Shown: positions 61,451 through 64,000 of the stretch, piece after piece | Layout: each line of letters begins with the position of its first letter | Position numbering within the stretch: the first letter of the stretch is position 1 | Source of the DNA: Brachybacterium sp. UMB0905 | GTDB lineage: Bacteria > Actinomycetota > Actinomycetes > Actinomycetales > Dermabacteraceae | Length of the DNA stretch: 64,000 nt | Direction: 5' to 3' | NCBI RefSeq assembly: GCF_002871795.1 | Contig: NZ_PNHL01000005.1 | Location: 1-64,000 of the forward strand | Notes under the pieces: generated by a model | Database searches by the model: none | The model's input: only the letters and a program-made list of their open reading frames with translations | What the model was told of the DNA's origin: nothing | Position numbers and translations under genes: made by a program

Positions 61451-61456
61451 TATGAT
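61451..61456 (+). promoter_or_regulatory. -10 box of ctaCD
   Basis: TATGAT is the best -10 sequence in the region. Transcription would start near 61463. Confidence 0.5.
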
Positions 61457-61630
61457 GACAGGGTGCCGTCATCCGGCGGGCCGTCGGCCTGCCATCGCAT
61501 CCGCTCCCGGATGCCGACGGCACACGGGCGCTGAGCGCCCTGACAGCACCAGCTCCGTCGTGCGGAGCCGGGCCACCTCCCAGCGGGGCCCGGAACCGCG
61601 GACGGAGACGACGAGCGGAAGGTCATCCCT
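61457..61630 (+). other. Long structured leader of ctaC
   Basis: About 168 bases lie between the predicted transcription start and the ctaC GTG, with no gene in them. The leader opens with a two-part hairpin: TGCCGTC at 61464-61470 pairs with 61516-61522, and ATCCGG at 61471-61476 pairs with CCGGAT at 61507-61512. The remainder shows no recognised riboswitch. Confidence 0.45.
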
Positions 61631-62554
61631 GTGATCCCCCAGGTCCCCCAGCGAGTGCGGCATGGTCGTCGCCTCGCCGCCGCCGGCCTCGCCCTGGCGG
61701 TCATGGTCCTAGCCGGCTGCACCCTGCCGCAGCAGCGCGGATTCATGCCCCACCAGACCGATGGTCAGGAGGTCACCAACCACACCGAGCGCATCACCAA
61801 CCTGTGGGTCGGTTCATGGGTGATCCTCGTGGTCGTCGGCCTCATCGTGTGGGGTCTGACGATCTGGTGCGCGATCGCCTACCGGCGCCACAAGAACGAC
61901 ACCGGTTTCCCGATCCAGCTGCGCTACCACGTGCCCCTCGAGCTGATGTTCACGCTCGTGCCCGTGGTGATGGTGCTCACCTTCTTCTACTTCACCCAGC
62001 GGGACGCCCGTGAGATCGAGATGCACGTGGCCGAACCCGATGTCACGGTCAACGTGGTCGGCAAGCAGTGGAGCTGGGACATCAACTACGTGGATGAGGA
62101 CGTCCACGAGGACGCCGGTGTGCAGTCCTTCCGCACCGGCGAGCCCGGTGCGGCTGAGTCGCTGCCGGTGATCTACCTGCCGGTGGACCAGACCGTCGAG
62201 TTCCGCCTGGACTCCCGTGACGTCATCCACTCCTTCTGGGTCGTGGACTTCCTCTACAAGAAGGACATGTTCCCCGGCCACACCACGTCCTTCCAGGTCA
62301 CCCCCACCCGCATCGGTGAGTACGAGGGCAAGTGCGCCGAGCTGTGCGGCGAGTACCACTCGGACATGCTGTTCATCGTCAAGGTGGTCAGCCAGGAGGA
62401 GTACGACCAGCACATCCAGGAGCTGCGTGAGCGCGGCAACGAGGGACAGCTGGGTGTGGACCTGAGCCGCAACGAGCGGGAGTGGGAGATGCGCGAGAAG
62501 CACGACGAGGTCGGCCCGCGCTACACCGAGCCCGCCGCGAACGAAGGGGAGTGA
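61631..62554 (+). CDS. ctaC: Cytochrome c oxidase subunit II
   Basis: Subunit II of the aa3-type oxidase (307 residues) receives electrons at the CuA centre. The signal peptide ends in the lipobox VLAGC, so Cys30 is probably lipid-modified, as in other actinobacteria. Two membrane helices follow (about 60-83 and 105-122). The CuA ligands are in CAELCGEYHSDM (about 236-247). VNVVGKQWSWDINYVD is also typical. The C-terminal 40 residues are charged. A GTG start with GGAAGG 8-13 bp upstream fits. ctaD follows after 3 bp. Confidence 0.96.
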   Translation: MIPQVPQRVRHGRRLAAAGLALAVMVLAGCTLPQQRGFMPHQTDGQEVTNHTERITNLWVGSWVILVVVGLIVWGLTIWCAIAYRRHKNDTGFPIQLRYHVPLELMFTLVPVVMVLTFFYFTQRDAREIEMHVAEPDVTVNVVGKQWSWDINYVDEDVHEDAGVQSFRTGEPGAAESLPVIYLPVDQTVEFRLDSRDVIHSFWVVDFLYKKDMFPGHTTSFQVTPTRIGEYEGKCAELCGEYHSDMLFIVKVVSQEEYDQHIQELRERGNEGQLGVDLSRNEREWEMREKHDEVGPRYTEPAANEGE

Positions 62555-62557
62555 CCC

Positions 62558-64000
62558 GTGAGCACTGACGTCTCCGCTCCGACCACGCGGACCGCCGCGC
62601 CCGCCCGGTTCCAGGACCACCGCAGCCATAGCCTGGGCTCGCAGTTCTTCAAGTTGCTGACCACCACCGATCACAAGCTGATCGGCATCATGTACATGGG
62701 GATGGCGTTCGCGTTCTTCGCCTTTGGCGGCCTGCTCGCGCTCGGCATCCGCTCCGAGCTGTGGGAGCCCGGCCTGCAGGTCGTGGTCTCCAAGGACCAG
62801 TACAACCAGCTGTTCACGATGCACGGCACGATCATGCTGCTGATGTTCGGCACGCCGCTGGTCAACGGCTTCGCGAACTACCTGGTGCCGCTGCAGATCG
62901 GCGCCGTGGACATGGCCTTCCCGCGTCTGAACATGTTCGCGTTCTGGATCACCGGCTGGGGCTCGCTGATCGCCGTCTCCGGCTTCCTGACCCCGCAGGG
63001 CGCAGCGTCGTTCGGCTGGTTCGCCTATGCCCCGCTCTCGGACACCACGTTCTCCCCGGGACTCGGTGGTGACCTGTGGGTCTTCGGCCTGGCGCTGCAG
63101 GGCTTCGGTACGATCCTCGGCTCGGTCAACTTCATCACCACGATCCTGTGCATGCGCATGCCGGGCATGACGATGTTCCGGATGCCGATCTTCACCTGGA
63201 ACATCCTCATCACCGGTGTGCTGGTGCTGATGGCGTTCCCGCCGCTGGCTTCCGCGCTGCTGGCCCTGGGCGCGGATCGCCGCTTCGACGCGCTGATCTT
63301 CGATCCCGCCAACGGCGGCCCCGTGCTGTGGCAGCACCTGTTCTGGTTCTTCGGCCACCCCGAGGTGTACGTGCTGGCGCTGCCGTTCTTCGGCATCGCC
63401 TCCGAGATCGTCCCGACCTTCTCCCGCAAGCCGATCTTCGGGTACAAGACGCTGGTGGGCGCGACCATCTCGATCGCCGCGCTGTCGGTGACCGTGTGGG
63501 CGCACCACATGTACACCACCGGCGCCGTGATGCTGGACTTCTTCGCCTTCATGACGATGCTCATCGCCGTGCCCACGGGCGTGAAGTTCTTCAACTGGAT
63601 CGGCACCATGTGGCGCGGCTCGCTGACCTTCGAGACGCCGATGCTGTTCACCCTCGGGTTCCTCACCACGTTCATCTTCGGCGGCTTGACGGGCGTGATC
63701 CTGTCCTCGCCGGTGCTGAACTTCCACATCTCCGATACCTACTTCGTCGTCGCCCACTTCCACTACGTGATGGCCGGCACCGTGGTGTTCGAGATGTTCG
63801 CGGGCTTCTACTTCTGGTGGCCCAAGATGTTCGGCTACAAGCTCCATGAAGGCCTCGGCAAGATCCACTTCTGGCTGCTGGTCATCGGCTTCCACCTGAC
63901 GTTCCTCATCCAGCACTGGCTCGGTGTGGCCGGCGCCCCGCGCCGCTACGTGAACTACCTGGCGGAGGACGGCTTCGACTGGATGAACCAGATCTCCACC
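62558..64000 (+). CDS. ctaD: Cytochrome c oxidase subunit I (incomplete at window end)
   Basis: Subunit I carries haem a, haem a3 and CuB and reduces oxygen to water. The 481 codons present begin at a GTG 3 bp after ctaC and run off the window; the family is usually 550-580 residues. Visible are the low-spin haem ligand in [13 protein letters not shown], the cross-linked His-Tyr in [15 protein letters not shown], the CuB histidines in [10 protein letters not shown] and the haem ligands in VVAHFHYVM. Many membrane helices are evident. It forms an operon with ctaC. Confidence 0.97.
   Translation, partial: MSTDVSAPTTRTAAPARFQDHRSHSLGSQFFKLLTTTDHKLIGIMYMGMAFAFFAFGGLLALGIRSELWEPGLQVVVSKDQYNQLFTMHGTIMLLMFGTPLVNGFANYLVPLQIGAVDMAFPRLNMFAFWITGWGSLIAVSGFLTPQGAASFGWFAYAPLSDTTFSPGLGGDLWVFGLALQGFGTILGSVNFITTILCMRMPGMTMFRMPIFTWNILITGVLVLMAFPPLASALLALGADRRFDALIFDPANGGPVLWQHLFWFFGHPEVYVLALPFFGIASEIVPTFSRKPIFGYKTLVGATISIAALSVTVWAHHMYTTGAVMLDFFAFMTMLIAVPTGVKFFNWIGTMWRGSLTFETPMLFTLGFLTTFIFGGLTGVILSSPVLNFHISDTYFVVAHFHYVMAGTVVFEMFAGFYFWWPKMFGYKLHEGLGKIHFWLLVIGFHLTFLIQHWLGVAGAPRRYVNYLAEDGFDWMNQIST

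Noticed and set aside
61814-63916. 700-codon open frame on the minus strand
   Set aside because: It is antisense to ctaC and ctaD and full of Glu, Gln, His and Gly runs typical of a complement frame.

Overview
The window is a 64-kb piece of a chromosome with very high G+C content and a strong third-position G/C bias. Gene order points to an actinomycete of the Micrococcales. The series tlyA-nadK-recN-steA-steB/mctB-...-pyrG-NUDIX, the series thrS-HIT-...-yebC-ruvCAB-yajC-secDF-apt-rel, the DUF3000-RNase D and DUF3043 genes, and the lipoprotein-type CtaC followed by CtaD are all characteristic of that phylum. A Dermabacteraceae-like (Brachybacterium-like) source fits best, but this is an inference without database support. 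No rRNA, phage, CRISPR array or intact insertion sequence is visible. Almost everything is chromosomal core plus a few small variable modules.

Layout. Positions 1-816 are non-coding (a nested hairpin, imperfect repeats and a G-rich tract). From 817 to 15522 runs one tightly packed plus-strand series: a TPR/Arg-rich protein, a HAD phosphatase, TlyA, NadK, RecN, SteA, SteB/MctB, a MraY-like membrane protein, a MurJ-type flippase, a GT4 glycosyltransferase, PyrG and an ADP-ribose pyrophosphatase. Most of its genes overlap by 4 bp or lie within 14 bp. From 15532 to 28000 come RNase D, DUF3000, MsrB, an alpha/beta hydrolase, a RibD-C reductase, ZapE and the trehalose-from-glycogen operon treX-treY-treZ. 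From 28152 to 28972 six tRNA genes lie in two divergent groups.

From 29155 to 35557 lie the accessory modules. These are a lipoprotein, an OmpA-domain protein and a two-component system in one cluster; an azoreductase behind a perfect palindromic operator; and a ctlX-ocd operon for citrulline/ornithine catabolism opposed by an Lrp-type regulator. The core resumes at 35654 with ThrRS, a HIT protein, a PrsW protease, YebC, RuvCAB, YajC-SecDF, Apt and Rel. Then come an AbiEi-like orphan, a DUF349 protein, HisRS, thioredoxin, a DEAD-box helicase, AspRS, DUF3043, an M20 peptidase, a small membrane protein, an A-type Fe-S carrier, and CtaC with the beginning of CtaD, which runs off the end.

Themes. 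(1) At least ten genes have a TANNNT box 6-8 bp before the start codon, the arrangement of leaderless actinobacterial transcripts, and this fixes several start codons. (2) Several short regulatory elements can be read directly: operator-like palindromes before azoR, between ocd and lrp and before the DUF349 gene, repeated TGTCGCA boxes before the lipoprotein cluster, and a 17-bp tandem repeat between two divergent leaderless promoters. (3) The MraY-like/MurJ/GT4 block joined to SteA-SteB is the best candidate in the window for an undescribed envelope system. (4) The lipoprotein/OmpA/two-component cluster is the second candidate.
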